Part shown: positions 45,280 to 54,840 of the stretch, one piece after another
Position numbering within the stretch: the stretch's first letter is position 1
Layout: each line of letters opens with the position of its first letter
NCBI RefSeq assembly: GCF_014844095.1
Contig: NZ_CP062163.1
Coordinates: 4,249,501-4,313,500, forward strand
From: Brevibacillus sp. JNUCC-41
Lineage (GTDB): Bacteria; Bacillota; Bacilli; Bacillales; DSM-1321
Reading direction: 5' to 3'
Length of the DNA stretch: 64,000 nucleotides
Notes under the pieces: model-generated
Told to the model about the DNA's origin: nothing
Database searches by the model: none
Seen by the model: only the letters and a program-made list of their open reading frames with translations
Position numbers and translations under genes: made by a program

Positions 45280-46641
45280 ATGGATCATATACAAATGGCC
45301 CGTGCGATGTTCGGGACGAATATGGCTGTACATATCATATTTGCAACGATCGGCGTCGGGTTGCCAATGATGATGTTGGCAGCGGAATTGATGTATCAAA
45401 GGACAAAGGATTTACAATATGTTGTCATGGCTAAACGCTGGACCAAAACATTAGGGGTTTTGCTAGGGGTCGGGATTCCGACTGGTACGATCGCGGGTGT
45501 GCAACTGTCACTATTATGGCCTGGGTTTATGGAGGTGATTGGACGTGTCATGGCGCTTCCATTCCAAATCGAGATTTATGCATTCATGGTTGAAGCGCTA
45601 TTCATGTCAATCTACGTGTATGCTGCTGAAAAAATTAAGCCATGGGCCCGTATCGTAAGTTTATTCTTTGTTGCATTCGGCGCAATGGCTTCGGCGGTTT
45701 TGATTTCTAATGTCCATGCTTTTGAAGGGACACCGGCTGGGTTCCGGTTTGAAAATGGGGAAATTGTCGATGTCGATCCTTGGGCGGCATTTTTCAACCC
45801 AAGTTTCTTGGTGACGGCAGGTCATACGGCCCTGACTGCTTATACGACAGGTGCTTTTGTCGTAGCGGCAGTGGCAGCCTATAAGATGCTAAAAAATAAA
45901 TATGGCACTGCTGAATTTAATTTTCACCAAAAAGCACTGAGGCTCAGTATTGTATTGGGTTTGGTTTTTTCCTTTTTGACGGCATTGAACGGTCATGCGA
46001 CTACACAGCATTTATATAGGGAACAGCCGGAGAAACTGGCGGCGGCTGAAGGGTTGTTTGAAACAAAGGACCATGCCGGGCTTACCTTGTTCGGTTATAC
46101 CGATAGGGAAGCCCAGGAAGTGAAGTATGGGATTGAATTCCCATGGTTATTAAGCTTTCTATCCGGAAATAGCTTCGATACGGTCGTGACCGGCTTGAAC
46201 GATTTTCCTGAAGAGTATTGGCCGCCGCTTTATGTCCATATCTTATTCAACGCCATGGTCATCATCGGTTCCGGTTTAATCGCCTTAGCACTGTTTGCAT
46301 TGGTATGGAATAAATGGCTGAAAAAGGAGACTTATCCGAAATGGGTTCTCTGGCTGTTTGTTGCTGCAGGTCCGCTTTCGGTGATTTCGATTGAATGCGG
46401 TTGGATTTTTGCCTGTACAGGCAGACAGCCATGGACGATATACAGGATGCTGACTACGGAGGATTCGGTCACTTCGTACGAAAACCTTGGATTTTTATTC
46501 ACGATGTTCATTATTGTATATATCATTTTATGCGTTTCTGTCGTATTTACACTTTTGTATTATTTCAAACGTCATTCCGTTATGGATGATATTTATAAGG
46601 CAGAACAAAAAGATGTAAGGCATTTTGATTCGAATTCATAA
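45280..46641 (+). CDS. ythA: Cytochrome bd-type quinol oxidase subunit I (YthA-like)
   Basis: A 453-residue multi-helix membrane protein of the CydA family. The low-spin and high-spin heme ligands are visible as H18 (TNMAVHIIFATIG) and H182 (VTAGHTALTAY). IEIYAFMVEALFMSIYV contributes conserved Glu residues, and ECGWIFACTGRQPW precedes the C-terminus. It is shorter than E. coli CydA, with a short Q-loop, like B. subtilis YthA. It oxidises menaquinol and reduces O2 to water in the cell membrane. ATG 45280 follows GGAAAGGAAG. The gene sits next to subunit II. Confidence 0.88.
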   Translation: MDHIQMARAMFGTNMAVHIIFATIGVGLPMMMLAAELMYQRTKDLQYVVMAKRWTKTLGVLLGVGIPTGTIAGVQLSLLWPGFMEVIGRVMALPFQIEIYAFMVEALFMSIYVYAAEKIKPWARIVSLFFVAFGAMASAVLISNVHAFEGTPAGFRFENGEIVDVDPWAAFFNPSFLVTAGHTALTAYTTGAFVVAAVAAYKMLKNKYGTAEFNFHQKALRLSIVLGLVFSFLTALNGHATTQHLYREQPEKLAAAEGLFETKDHAGLTLFGYTDREAQEVKYGIEFPWLLSFLSGNSFDTVVTGLNDFPEEYWPPLYVHILFNAMVIIGSGLIALALFALVWNKWLKKETYPKWVLWLFVAAGPLSVISIECGWIFACTGRQPWTIYRMLTTEDSVTSYENLGFLFTMFIIVYIILCVSVVFTLLYYFKRHSVMDDIYKAEQKDVRHFDSNS

Positions 46642-46655
46642 AGGGGGGAAGGCGG

Positions 46656-47702
46656 TTGAGTGATGCTCTTCTTGCAATAACATTGGTCTGGGGCTTTATT
46701 TTTCTTTATGCCATCATGGCCTCTATGGACTTTGGCGCTGGCTTCTGGGCGATGACTTACATTAAAAAGGAAGAAACGAATGCTACGAAGATTGCAAATA
46801 GCTATTTATCGCCGACTTGGGAAGTGACCAATACATTTGTTGTTGGTCTTGTCATTGCGATTTACAGTTTATTTCCAGGTGCGGTTTTCCCGATTGGAGT
46901 AGCCTTGATTGTTCCTGCGAGCCTGATATTGGTCCTGCTATGTATTAGGAGCGCTTTCTTGGTTTTTTCGCATAGCGTAGACAAATATGAAAAAGCGTTA
47001 ACATATATCTCAGGATTGACGGGATTAATCATACCCGGGCTATTAATCAGTGTATTGCCCATCACCCACCTTGGATTTGTCGAAGGCGTAAGAGGAAATG
47101 AAGAATTGAATCTATCTAAACTTTTCACGAGTCCGAATGAGTATGCATTTGTGGGGTTTGGAATCATGAGCACGCTTTTTTTATCATCTTTGCTACTGTC
47201 TGATTACTCAAAACAGGCTGATGAAATGAAAGCATACAAAATATATCGCAGGGATGCGATGATAACGGGACCGCTTATGTTAGTCATGGCTCTGTTGGTT
47301 ATGCTCACGTTAAAAAACGAAGCGAATTGGATCTACCAAGGAATGATGAAAAACTCGGCATTGTTATTCGTCTCGCTAGTTTTTTTCATCATTAGCGGGA
47401 TAGCACTGTACTTACCCCATTTTTCTAAGCAGGAGGTTAAAGGAATGCCTCGCGTCGCTGTAATAGCGATTATCATTCAGTATTTAATCGGCAGTTATGT
47501 TTATGGAATTGCACATTTACCTTATATCATATATCCAAATGTCACGATTCTCTCAGGATTTACCGATCCAACATCTTTCAGGGCTGTTTTTGCCACATAT
47601 ATCGTGGGCTTTGCGATATTAGTGCCAGGGTTCTATTATTTCTGGTCCATCTTCATGAAAGATCAGCGGCGAAAGTTCAAACGGCGGCAAATGTCAAATT
47701 AG
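46656..47702 (+). CDS. ythB: Cytochrome bd-type quinol oxidase subunit II (YthB-like)
   Basis: A 348-residue membrane protein with about nine helices, of the CydB family. It is similar in length to B. subtilis YthB and pairs with the YthA-like subunit 14 nt upstream. Family marks include WGFIFLYAIMASMDFGAGFW at the start, TWEVTNTFVVGLVIAIYSLFPG-like sequence near residue 45, and ILSGFTDPTSFRAVF near the C-terminus. Translation begins at TTG 46656 after AAGGGGGGAAGG. No CydX-like small third subunit was recognised nearby. Confidence 0.88.
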   Translation: MSDALLAITLVWGFIFLYAIMASMDFGAGFWAMTYIKKEETNATKIANSYLSPTWEVTNTFVVGLVIAIYSLFPGAVFPIGVALIVPASLILVLLCIRSAFLVFSHSVDKYEKALTYISGLTGLIIPGLLISVLPITHLGFVEGVRGNEELNLSKLFTSPNEYAFVGFGIMSTLFLSSLLLSDYSKQADEMKAYKIYRRDAMITGPLMLVMALLVMLTLKNEANWIYQGMMKNSALLFVSLVFFIISGIALYLPHFSKQEVKGMPRVAVIAIIIQYLIGSYVYGIAHLPYIIYPNVTILSGFTDPTSFRAVFATYIVGFAILVPGFYYFWSIFMKDQRRKFKRRQMSN

Positions 47703-47730
47703 TTCATCTTGGAAAAGAGAGGTTTTCACT

Positions 47731-48489
47731 ATGAAAAAGTTAGATCTGCTAAAATATGCGGTTTTAGTCATCTCACTCTTTTTGAGCTATCAAGCGGTTG
47801 AAGCGCATGATAAAAATTTTCAGGTCGATGGCACTTATATTTCAACAAAAAGAGATGTAACAGGTGACCAGAAAATAGACATCATCCAGGTTCAGGGGTT
47901 GCCCTATGAGGAAGGAAGCAAGTTTCTGAAGAAAATCGAGTTAAGTGTGGAAAGCAATCGCCGTACAATCAGCGTCCCGCTTAAAGCTGGATATAATCCA
48001 GATCTCAAGGTTGCCGACTTGAATAATGATGGGGTCCAGGATGTATTGATCACGGTTTTGATGGAAGGTAGAGAGCGGTTGATAACCAGTTACGCCTATA
48101 CGTTCAAGGATGGAAAAGTGAAGGAACTGGAAATCCCTCCATCCGTTCCTGTAATGGCCCAATTTCTTGACGGATACAAAGCGGAAGTCATTATTGAAGG
48201 TCGAAAGCCTGTGGTGATAGATGTCAGTTCCAGAAAACAAGCTTATGATGAAATGGGCATTTATCTAAATGGAAAACTAAATGAACCGACAGAGCTTTTG
48301 GTTGATCCATATTCTTCATTGGACTTAAAGAACGTTTTTGGAAAAGGGAAAGCGCTTGTGGGAGTCCAAAATGTAAAAGGGTTCGATGAACGTGATTCGA
48401 TAATGGAAATCAAATCAGTATGGAAGTACAACAATGGATGGCAGCTTATAAAAGCCCAAGTTAAACCGGTCAAGGGAAAAAATAAATAG
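47731..48489 (+). CDS. Exported protein of unknown function with Ca-binding-like Asp loops
   Basis: A 252-residue protein with a cleavable signal peptide (KKLDLLKYAVLVISLFLSYQ, Ala/His near residue 26). Two segments, DVTGDQKIDIIQ near 43 and DLNNDGVQDVLIT near 95, match the DxNxDGxxD loops of FG-GAP/VCBS or EF-hand-like calcium sites. The rest is beta-rich with no known catalytic motif. It begins 28 nt after the oxidase subunit II gene with AGAGAGG upstream, so it may share that transcript. I cannot assign a function. Confidence 0.7.
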   Translation: MKKLDLLKYAVLVISLFLSYQAVEAHDKNFQVDGTYISTKRDVTGDQKIDIIQVQGLPYEEGSKFLKKIELSVESNRRTISVPLKAGYNPDLKVADLNNDGVQDVLITVLMEGRERLITSYAYTFKDGKVKELEIPPSVPVMAQFLDGYKAEVIIEGRKPVVIDVSSRKQAYDEMGIYLNGKLNEPTELLVDPYSSLDLKNVFGKGKALVGVQNVKGFDERDSIMEIKSVWKYNNGWQLIKAQVKPVKGKNK

Positions 48490-48544
48490 TGAATGGCAAT
48501 AAGGGTTAGTGTCGAATGAGTCATATTCAAGCATAAAGTAGGTT

Positions 48545-48575
48545 GACAGCTCTCGGTGTTGAGGGCTGTTTTTTG
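48545..48575 (+). terminator. rho-independent terminator after the exported protein gene
   Basis: ACAGC-CTC pairs with GAG-GCTGT with one mismatch, then a run of T residues. It lies 56 nt beyond the stop. Confidence 0.8.
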
Positions 48576-48589
48576 TTTGTAATTAAAAA

Positions 48590-48617
48590 TTGACAATTTT
48601 TAAATATTTGGTAAAAT
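48590..48617 (+). promoter_or_regulatory. SigA-type promoter for the TetR gene
   Basis: TTGACA (48590-48595) and TAAAAT (48612-48617) with a 16-base spacer form a strong consensus promoter. Transcription should begin near 48624, 37 nt before the first ATG of the TetR frame. Confidence 0.7.
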
Positions 48618-48660
48618 CTAAATAAATCCAGTTTTTACATAATAAATCTCTTTATTCTGG

Positions 48661-49326
48661 ATGAAATGTAAGCGGATACAAGGGAGGTGCAGTCTTACGG
48701 AGTTAAAAGAAAAAATAATTGAAACATCGTTGGCGCTCTTCGATCAGCATGGTTTTCATGGTGTCTCCGTCAACGAAATCGTTAAGGCATGCGGAACTAG
48801 CAAGGGGGGATTTTATCACCATTTCTCTTCCAAAGATGAACTCCTATTTGTCATTCATGATTACTTTATTTCATATGTTTTAATAAAAGCACAGGAAGCC
48901 ATTTCAGAAAGTACCCATCCAACAGAAAAAATGCAAAAGATCATTCAATCATTCGTTAAAGTTTTTGACCTCTATAAACCACACATCTCAGTTTTCTATC
49001 AAGAAAGCATTTACTTAAAACCACCTTATGTTGAAGCAATCAAAAAAAAGCGTCAAATGTATAAAGAAATCATTTTTTCCGTCATCAAAGAAGGAATTGA
49101 CAAGGGAGTGTTCCGCAGCGAATTGCCAGTGGAAATTACCGGAATGTCAATTCTTGGAATGGTGAACTGGTCCTACAAATGGTACAAAAGGGACGGTGGA
49201 AAAACGATTGATGAAATCGGTGATATTTACGTAGATTTAATCCTGAATGCCCTATTGACAGAGAAACAAAAAGATGCGGAAATCACCCAGCCATTTCTAC
49301 TGAAGAACAAAGTTGTTGTGGATTAA
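48661..49326 (+). CDS. TetR-family regulator of the leucine degradation operon
   Basis: A TetR/AcrR regulator, up to 222 residues. The helix-turn-helix is VNEIVKACGTSKGGFYHHFSS. The frame opens at ATG 48661, but no ribosome binding site precedes it. A strong GGGAGGTG at 48682-48689 lies inside the frame, followed at normal spacing only by CTT 48694 or ACG 48697, exactly where the family N-terminus (TELKEKIIETSLALF) begins. The true start is therefore uncertain. A palindromic operator lies between it and the acyl-CoA dehydrogenase gene, making it the likely local repressor, with an acyl-CoA as probable effector. Confidence 0.82.
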   Translation: MKCKRIQGRCSLTELKEKIIETSLALFDQHGFHGVSVNEIVKACGTSKGGFYHHFSSKDELLFVIHDYFISYVLIKAQEAISESTHPTEKMQKIIQSFVKVFDLYKPHISVFYQESIYLKPPYVEAIKKKRQMYKEIIFSVIKEGIDKGVFRSELPVEITGMSILGMVNWSYKWYKRDGGKTIDEIGDIYVDLILNALLTEKQKDAEITQPFLLKNKVVVD

Positions 49327-49346
49327 ACAATTAACTTGATTTGTAC

Positions 49347-49364
49347 AGACCAACTAGTCGGTCT
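49347..49364. promoter_or_regulatory. TetR-type palindromic operator before the leucine operon
   Basis: AGACC-A-ACTAGT-C-GGTCT is an 18-base palindrome with one mismatched pair, 23 nt before the acyl-CoA dehydrogenase start. The form (GACC, central ACTAGT, GGTC) is typical for TetR-family sites. No second copy was seen before the TetR gene itself. Confidence 0.65.
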
Positions 49365-49386
49365 CAATTGAAAGGGGAATGAACAT

Positions 49387-50529
49387 ATGGATTTTTCACT
49401 TACAAAAGAACAGCAGATGATTAAGGAAATGGTTAAGGAATTTGCCGAAAAGGAAATTAAACCCATAGCGATAGAGTTGGATGCTAAGTCCATGTTTGCG
49501 GAGGATGTTTTCAAAAAAATGGGGAAACTCGGGTTGCTTGGAATTCCATTTCCTGAAGAATATGGCGGTTCGGGCGGAGATACGATTTCATATGCCATTG
49601 CAGTTGAAGAGGTTGGCAAGGCGTGCGGGGGAACCGGCTTAAGTTATGCTGCAGCCGTTTCGCTCGGAGCAAGCCCAATTTACTATTTTGGAACCGAAGA
49701 ACAGAAGCAAAAATATCTGGTTCCAATCACGACCGGTGAAACTCTGGCAGCTTTCGGGTTGACAGAACCCAATGCGGGTTCCGATGCTGGCGGTACGAGA
49801 ACCACTGCCGTGTTGGAAGGTGATGAATATGTGATCAATGGTGAGAAAACCTGGATTACAAATGCCAGCTATTCAAGAACCGTAACCGTCACTGCTGTAT
49901 CGGGCAAAGATTCAAAGGGCAAGAATATCATCTCGGCATTCATCGTGCCAACCGATACCCAAGGGCTTACGATCAATAGCAATTATGAAAAAATGGGAGT
50001 TAGGGCTTCCAATACTTGTGAAATCATTCTGGATAATGTCCGGGTACCAAAGGAAAATATATTGGGAGATCCAGACAAAGGGTTCAAACAATTCTTATTC
50101 ACACTGGATGGAGGAAGGATTTCCATTGCAGCTTTGGCCGTCGGTATCGCTCAGGCTGCCTTCGATAAAGCTTTAGCTTTTTCAAAAGAGCGCATTCAAT
50201 TCGGTAAATCGATATCAAATTTCCAGGCCATTCAATTCAAGCTGGCAGACATGGCGATGGAAATTGAATTGGCGAGGAATATGGTATATAAGGCTGCATG
50301 GTTAAAAGACAATAAAAAACCCTTTGCGAAGGAAGCGGCATACGCCAAGCTTTTTGCAAGTGAAACCGCTTTCCGGTCCAGCAATCAAGCGATTCAAATA
50401 CATGGCGGATCTGGTTACATGCGCGAATATGAAGTGGAGCGCTATTTAAGAGATGCTAAGTTATTGGAGATTGGTGAAGGCACATCCGAAATTCAAAGAC
50501 TTGTTATCGCCAGACAATTAGGCTGTTAA
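49387..50529 (+). CDS. yngJ: Acyl-CoA dehydrogenase (YngJ-like)
   Basis: A 380-residue FAD acyl-CoA dehydrogenase. ITNASYSRT and [12 protein letters not shown] (near residue 125) bind FAD. The catalytic base is E364 in IGEGTSEIQ. In isovaleryl-CoA dehydrogenase the residue at this place is not Glu, so this enzyme carries the short/branched-chain (SCAD-like) base position. It heads an operon laid out like B. subtilis yngJIHGFE, in which it would oxidise isovaleryl-CoA or butyryl-CoA. GGGG precedes the start at 49373-49376; the operator lies 23 bases upstream. Confidence 0.85.
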   Translation: MDFSLTKEQQMIKEMVKEFAEKEIKPIAIELDAKSMFAEDVFKKMGKLGLLGIPFPEEYGGSGGDTISYAIAVEEVGKACGGTGLSYAAAVSLGASPIYYFGTEEQKQKYLVPITTGETLAAFGLTEPNAGSDAGGTRTTAVLEGDEYVINGEKTWITNASYSRTVTVTAVSGKDSKGKNIISAFIVPTDTQGLTINSNYEKMGVRASNTCEIILDNVRVPKENILGDPDKGFKQFLFTLDGGRISIAALAVGIAQAAFDKALAFSKERIQFGKSISNFQAIQFKLADMAMEIELARNMVYKAAWLKDNKKPFAKEAAYAKLFASETAFRSSNQAIQIHGGSGYMREYEVERYLRDAKLLEIGEGTSEIQRLVIARQLGC

Positions 50530-50644
50530 TCTTTATGGAACGTAAAATGAACGATGATGCTTTGGTTCATTTTGGTGAAAAGCAGATGTTATCTATACAG
50601 CAAAACGCGTCCATTCTTACTTTTATTTGATTAGGAGGAGTTTG

Positions 50645-52291
50645 ATGTCTGATTTGCTAGATGTTACTATCGGGAAATTGCTTGAAAGGACAGCTGAACA
50701 ATATGGTGATAATGAAGCGGTTGTGTACCATGAACTGGGCCTCCGCCATTCCTATCGCGAATTTGAAAAGATTTGCCGAAAGGCGGCCAGGGGGTTCATG
50801 TCACTCGATATAAAAAAAGGGGAACATATCGCCATTTGGGCGTCCAATAAACCGGAATGGCTGATATCCCAATTTTCCACCGCGAAAATGGGCGGGGTGC
50901 TGGTTACGGTCAACACTAATTACCGCACAAGTGAACTGGAATACTTGCTTAAGCAATCCGATGCGACGACGATCATCCTGATGGAACAATATAAGGATCA
51001 TTCATATATAGATACGCTGTACGAAATCGTACCTGAATTGAAAAATGCAGAACCAGGAAAATTACAATCTGAGAAACTGCCAAAATTGAAAAATATCATC
51101 GTTTTAGGTGAAGCGCGTTATCCCGGAACGTTTTCTTGGGATGATGTCATTAGCGGAAGCGAATCCATTTCGGAAGAGACACTTGACATGAGGATGGAGG
51201 AATTGGCTCCAGATGATGTGATTAATATGCAATATACATCAGGGACGACAGGATTTCCAAAAGGAGTGATGCTGACGCATTCAAACTTGGTCAACAACGG
51301 ATTGAATGTCGCGGAATGCATGAAACTTACCGAAGTTGACCGGCTTTGCATCCCAGTTCCGTTTTTTCATTGTTTCGGCTGTTCCCTTGGTACGATGGCC
51401 TCGGTTTCTGTCGGGGCAACAATGGTGCCAATCGTGGAATTTAATCCACGAGTAGTCCTTCAGACCGTTGAAGCCGAAAAATGTACGGGACTTCATGGTG
51501 TTCCGACGATGTTCATCGCTCAACTTAATCTCGATGACTTTGACAAGTATGATTTACGTTCATTGCGGACTGGAATCATGGCAGGCTCCACATGTCCGAT
51601 TGAAGTCATGAAAAGCGTGGTGAATAAGATGGGAATTTCGGAAATCACGATTACTTATGGTCAAACGGAATCGTCTCCAGGAATTACGATGACAAGAACG
51701 GACGATCCGATCGAACTTCGTGTTTCCTCAGTGGGAAGAGCTTTGCCGAAAGTAGAAGTGAAAATTGTCGATCCAGTTACCGGGGAAGAAGTCCAGCGGG
51801 GCAAACAAGGGGAACTCTGTTCGAGGGGATACCATGTAATGAAGGGATATTATAATAACCCGGAGGCCACTGAGCAGGCGATTGACCAGGAAGGCTGGCT
51901 TCATACGGGAGATTTGGCAGTGATGGATGAAAGGGGTTATTGCAAGATTACCGGCCGGCTGAAAGATATGATCATTCGCGGAGGGGAAAATATTTATCCC
52001 CGGGAGATCGAAGAATTCCTCTATCAACATCCTGCAATTGTCGATGTCCAGGTACTCGGCGTTCCAGACCAGAAGTATGGGGAAGAGGTAGCGGCATGGA
52101 TCATTCTGAAAGCAGGAGAAACCCTTACGGAGAAAGAATTGGTAGAGTATTGCAAAGGGAAAATATCTTTTCATAAAATTCCCCGTTACATTCAATTTAC
52201 CGATGCTTATCCCATGACTGCATCCGGGAAAATCCAAAAGTATAAGCTTCGGCAACAAACTCTTGATCTACTATCGGAACGCACTAAATAA
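50645..52291 (+). CDS. yngI: AMP-forming acyl-CoA synthetase (YngI-like)
   Basis: A 548-residue ANL-family ligase. The ATP-binding loop is YTSGTTGFPKG near residue 195, YGQTESSPG near 335 and GWLHTGDLAVMDERGY near 415, with the hinge region KDMIIRGGENIYPREIEEF and the C-terminal lysine in TASGKIQKYKLR. It activates fatty, branched-chain or aceto-acids to CoA thioesters. ATG 50645 follows AGGAGGAG. Its position between acyl-CoA dehydrogenase and the carboxylase matches YngI, proposed to act on acetoacetate or related acids. Confidence 0.85.
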   Translation: MSDLLDVTIGKLLERTAEQYGDNEAVVYHELGLRHSYREFEKICRKAARGFMSLDIKKGEHIAIWASNKPEWLISQFSTAKMGGVLVTVNTNYRTSELEYLLKQSDATTIILMEQYKDHSYIDTLYEIVPELKNAEPGKLQSEKLPKLKNIIVLGEARYPGTFSWDDVISGSESISEETLDMRMEELAPDDVINMQYTSGTTGFPKGVMLTHSNLVNNGLNVAECMKLTEVDRLCIPVPFFHCFGCSLGTMASVSVGATMVPIVEFNPRVVLQTVEAEKCTGLHGVPTMFIAQLNLDDFDKYDLRSLRTGIMAGSTCPIEVMKSVVNKMGISEITITYGQTESSPGITMTRTDDPIELRVSSVGRALPKVEVKIVDPVTGEEVQRGKQGELCSRGYHVMKGYYNNPEATEQAIDQEGWLHTGDLAVMDERGYCKITGRLKDMIIRGGENIYPREIEEFLYQHPAIVDVQVLGVPDQKYGEEVAAWIILKAGETLTEKELVEYCKGKISFHKIPRYIQFTDAYPMTASGKIQKYKLRQQTLDLLSERTK

Positions 52292-52303
52292 GGAGGGGAT
52301 CGA

Positions 52304-53653
52304 ATGATTCGAAAAATTCTTATCGCAAACAGGGGAGAAATAGCATCACGCATTATTCGTACATGCAGGAAGATGGGAATACTTACTGTCGCCGTCCATT
52401 CGGAAGCAGATGCGGATTCGCCATTTGTGGGATTGGCGGATGAGGCACATTTATTGGGTGGCCCGAGAGTACAGGAAAGCTATTTAAACGTCAATAAGAT
52501 TTTGGAAATAGCTAAGAAAACGGGAGTGGAAGCCATTCATCCTGGATACGGATTTCTTAGTGAAAATGCAGATTTCGCACGTTCATGCGAAGAAGCCGGC
52601 TTGATATTCATTGGCCCAAAACCAGAAATCATCCAGCAGATGGGCAATAAAGTCGAGGCACGGAAAAAGATGGAACAAGCGGGACTCCCATTGGTTCCTG
52701 GATTTTCACGTCCGTTAATTGATAGTGCAGAAGCGGCAGCCGTTGCCGAAAAGATTGGCTATCCAGTCATGTTAAAAGCAGCAGCAGGCGGCGGGGGAAT
52801 CGGCATGCAGGCCGTTGCTAATGAAGATGAACTGACCAAGGCCTTCGAGGGGAATCAAAAACGTGCCCAATTGTTTTTTGGCAATGGAGATATGTTCATA
52901 GAAAAATTGATAGAGAAGCCTCGGCATATCGAAATTCAGGTATTGGCGGATTCCTTCGGGAATGCTGTTTACTTATGGGAAAGGGAATGCTCCGTTCAAA
53001 GGCGCCACCAGAAGGTCGTGGAAGAGGCTCCCTCTTCTTTCCTTGACGAAGAAACAAGAAACAGGATGGGAGCGGCTGCTGTGAAAGCGGTAAAATCCAT
53101 CGGTTATAGCAATGCGGGCACCCTCGAATTTTTAGTTGATGGTGATAAAAAATTTTATTTCCTGGAAATGAATACACGTCTTCAGGTTGAGCATCCTGTC
53201 ACCGAAGAAATTACGGGGCTGGATTTAGTCGAACAGCAAATTAAAATTGCATCGGGCAACAAATTGGAATTCACTCAAAGTGAGATTAAACAGGATGGAC
53301 ACTCCATTGAAGTGCGCATATACGCTGAAGACCCGAAAACGTTTTATCCAGCACCGGGGAGAATCACCGACATGGAACTTCCGGAAGGGGAAGGGATCCG
53401 TCATGAATTGGCGGTACATGGAACTTCCGTCGTATCCCATTTTTATGATCCGATGATCGCCAAATTGGTAGTGAGCGGCGATTCAAGGGATAAAGCGATC
53501 AAGAGATTAAGAGAAGCACTGGCAAACTATAAAATAGAAGGAATAAAAACAAACCTTCCTTTGCTTATGGAAATAATTTCTCATGAAGCTTTTTCCCAAG
53601 GAGATACGACCACGGATTTCATTGCGAAATATATTAAAAAATTGACTGTATAA
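52304..53653 (+). CDS. Biotin carboxylase subunit of methylcrotonyl-CoA-type carboxylase (YngHA-like)
   Basis: A 449-residue biotin carboxylase with the ATP-grasp fold. It has MIRKILIANRGEIASRIIRT at the start, KAAAGGGGIGMQ near residue 160, ERECSVQRRHQKVVEEAPS near 225 and the catalytic region LEMNTRLQVEHPVTE near 285. It carboxylates the biotin carrier encoded 38 nt downstream; the paired carboxyltransferase is at the operon end. In this context it belongs to 3-methylcrotonyl-CoA carboxylase rather than to the essential acetyl-CoA carboxylase. Confidence 0.87.
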   Translation: MIRKILIANRGEIASRIIRTCRKMGILTVAVHSEADADSPFVGLADEAHLLGGPRVQESYLNVNKILEIAKKTGVEAIHPGYGFLSENADFARSCEEAGLIFIGPKPEIIQQMGNKVEARKKMEQAGLPLVPGFSRPLIDSAEAAAVAEKIGYPVMLKAAAGGGGIGMQAVANEDELTKAFEGNQKRAQLFFGNGDMFIEKLIEKPRHIEIQVLADSFGNAVYLWERECSVQRRHQKVVEEAPSSFLDEETRNRMGAAAVKAVKSIGYSNAGTLEFLVDGDKKFYFLEMNTRLQVEHPVTEEITGLDLVEQQIKIASGNKLEFTQSEIKQDGHSIEVRIYAEDPKTFYPAPGRITDMELPEGEGIRHELAVHGTSVVSHFYDPMIAKLVVSGDSRDKAIKRLREALANYKIEGIKTNLPLLMEIISHEAFSQGDTTTDFIAKYIKKLTV

Positions 53654-53691
53654 CGCATATTTTAAAACATAATGATCAGGAGGAATGTAAA

Positions 53692-53904
53692 ATGGCAGAA
53701 TTAAAGGCAAGCATGGCAGGAAGCGTTTGGAAAATCGTAGCGAATGAGGGGCAAAGTGTAACAGACGGACAGGACATCATTATCTTGGAATCGATGAAAA
53801 TGGAAATCCCGATTGCAGCCGAAGAAGCTGGCACCATCAAAGAACTTAAAGTGAATGAGGGGGATTTCGTAAATGAGGGCGACATTTTGGCCGTCATTGA
53901 ATAA
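53692..53904 (+). CDS. yngHB: Biotin carboxyl carrier domain protein (YngHB-like)
   Basis: A 70-residue stand-alone biotinyl domain. The modified lysine lies in ESMKM near residue 34, and the flanking VWKIVANEGQSVTDGQD and IKELKVNEGDFVNEGDILAVIE form the flattened beta barrel. It carries the carboxyl group between the biotin carboxylase just upstream and the carboxyltransferase. AGGAGG precedes the start. The free-standing small carrier matches the YngHB arrangement of Bacillus. Confidence 0.92.
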   Translation: MAELKASMAGSVWKIVANEGQSVTDGQDIIILESMKMEIPIAAEEAGTIKELKVNEGDFVNEGDILAVIE

Positions 53905-53921
53905 AAGGACGGAGGGGTAAG

Positions 53922-54821
53922 ATGAATTGGCCTGAAAAAGTGACAATTAAGGAAGTGGGTCCGCGTGACGGGCTGCAAAATGAAAAGGTCATGATACCTG
54001 CACAAGGCAAAATGGATTGGATCGATCAGCTCTCTGATACGGGATTATCTTATATAGAAGTGACTTCTTTTGTCCATCCAAAGTGGATCCCCCAATTGAG
54101 TGATGCCGCCCTTGTGACTAAGGGAATAAAGCGCAATCCCGGTGTCACTTATGCGGCCCTTGTACCCAATCAAAGGGGATTGGAGTCGGCTCTTGAAGCT
54201 AATATCGATGAAATTTCCGTGTTCATGTCATCCAGTGAAACGCATAATCTTAAAAATATTAATAAATCGATCTCCGACACCTTTCCAATAATGAAGGATG
54301 TCATCGGGACAGCAGCAAACAGCGGAAAAACGGTCAGGGGCTATATTTCAACCGTTTTCGGCTGTCCTTATGAAGGGGAGGTTTCGACGGAACAGGTTTT
54401 CCGTGTTTGTGATCAACTGTTTGAGTATGGAATCGATGAGGTTTCATTGGGTGATACCATTGGGGTCGCATCTCCAAGACAAGTTGCCTTGTTCCTTGAA
54501 CAGGCAGTAAAAAGATATGATATAAGCCGAATTGCCCTCCATTTTCATGATACAAGGGGGATGGCACTCGCAAATGTTCTTGAATCACTGAATTATGGTG
54601 TTGACACTTTCGACTCCTCGCTCGGAGGTTTAGGAGGTTGTCCGTATGCACCAGGTGCGAGCGGTAATGTGGCAACAGATGACCTGATCCATATGCTACA
54701 TAAAATGGGGATTCAAACGGGAATCAATCCAGAAAAACTAATGAAGGCTGCGGCCATGATGCAAAGCTTTTTGGAAAAACCATTGCCTAGCCATCAGATG
54801 GCTGTTTATAACGCACAATAA
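53922..54821 (+). CDS. yngG: Hydroxymethylglutaryl-CoA lyase (YngG-like)
   Basis: A 299-residue HMG-CoA lyase with GPRDGLQNEK near residue 12 (metal and catalytic Asp) and the C-terminal signature GGLGGCPYAPGASGNVATDD near residue 235, including the catalytic Cys. It cleaves HMG-CoA to acetyl-CoA and acetoacetate, the last step of leucine breakdown. The operon order around it, with hydratase and carboxyltransferase downstream, matches that pathway. A GGAGGGG site lies just upstream. Confidence 0.9.
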   Translation: MNWPEKVTIKEVGPRDGLQNEKVMIPAQGKMDWIDQLSDTGLSYIEVTSFVHPKWIPQLSDAALVTKGIKRNPGVTYAALVPNQRGLESALEANIDEISVFMSSSETHNLKNINKSISDTFPIMKDVIGTAANSGKTVRGYISTVFGCPYEGEVSTEQVFRVCDQLFEYGIDEVSLGDTIGVASPRQVALFLEQAVKRYDISRIALHFHDTRGMALANVLESLNYGVDTFDSSLGGLGGCPYAPGASGNVATDDLIHMLHKMGIQTGINPEKLMKAAAMMQSFLEKPLPSHQMAVYNAQ

Positions 54822-54840
54822 GAGAAATTGAGGTGAATTT

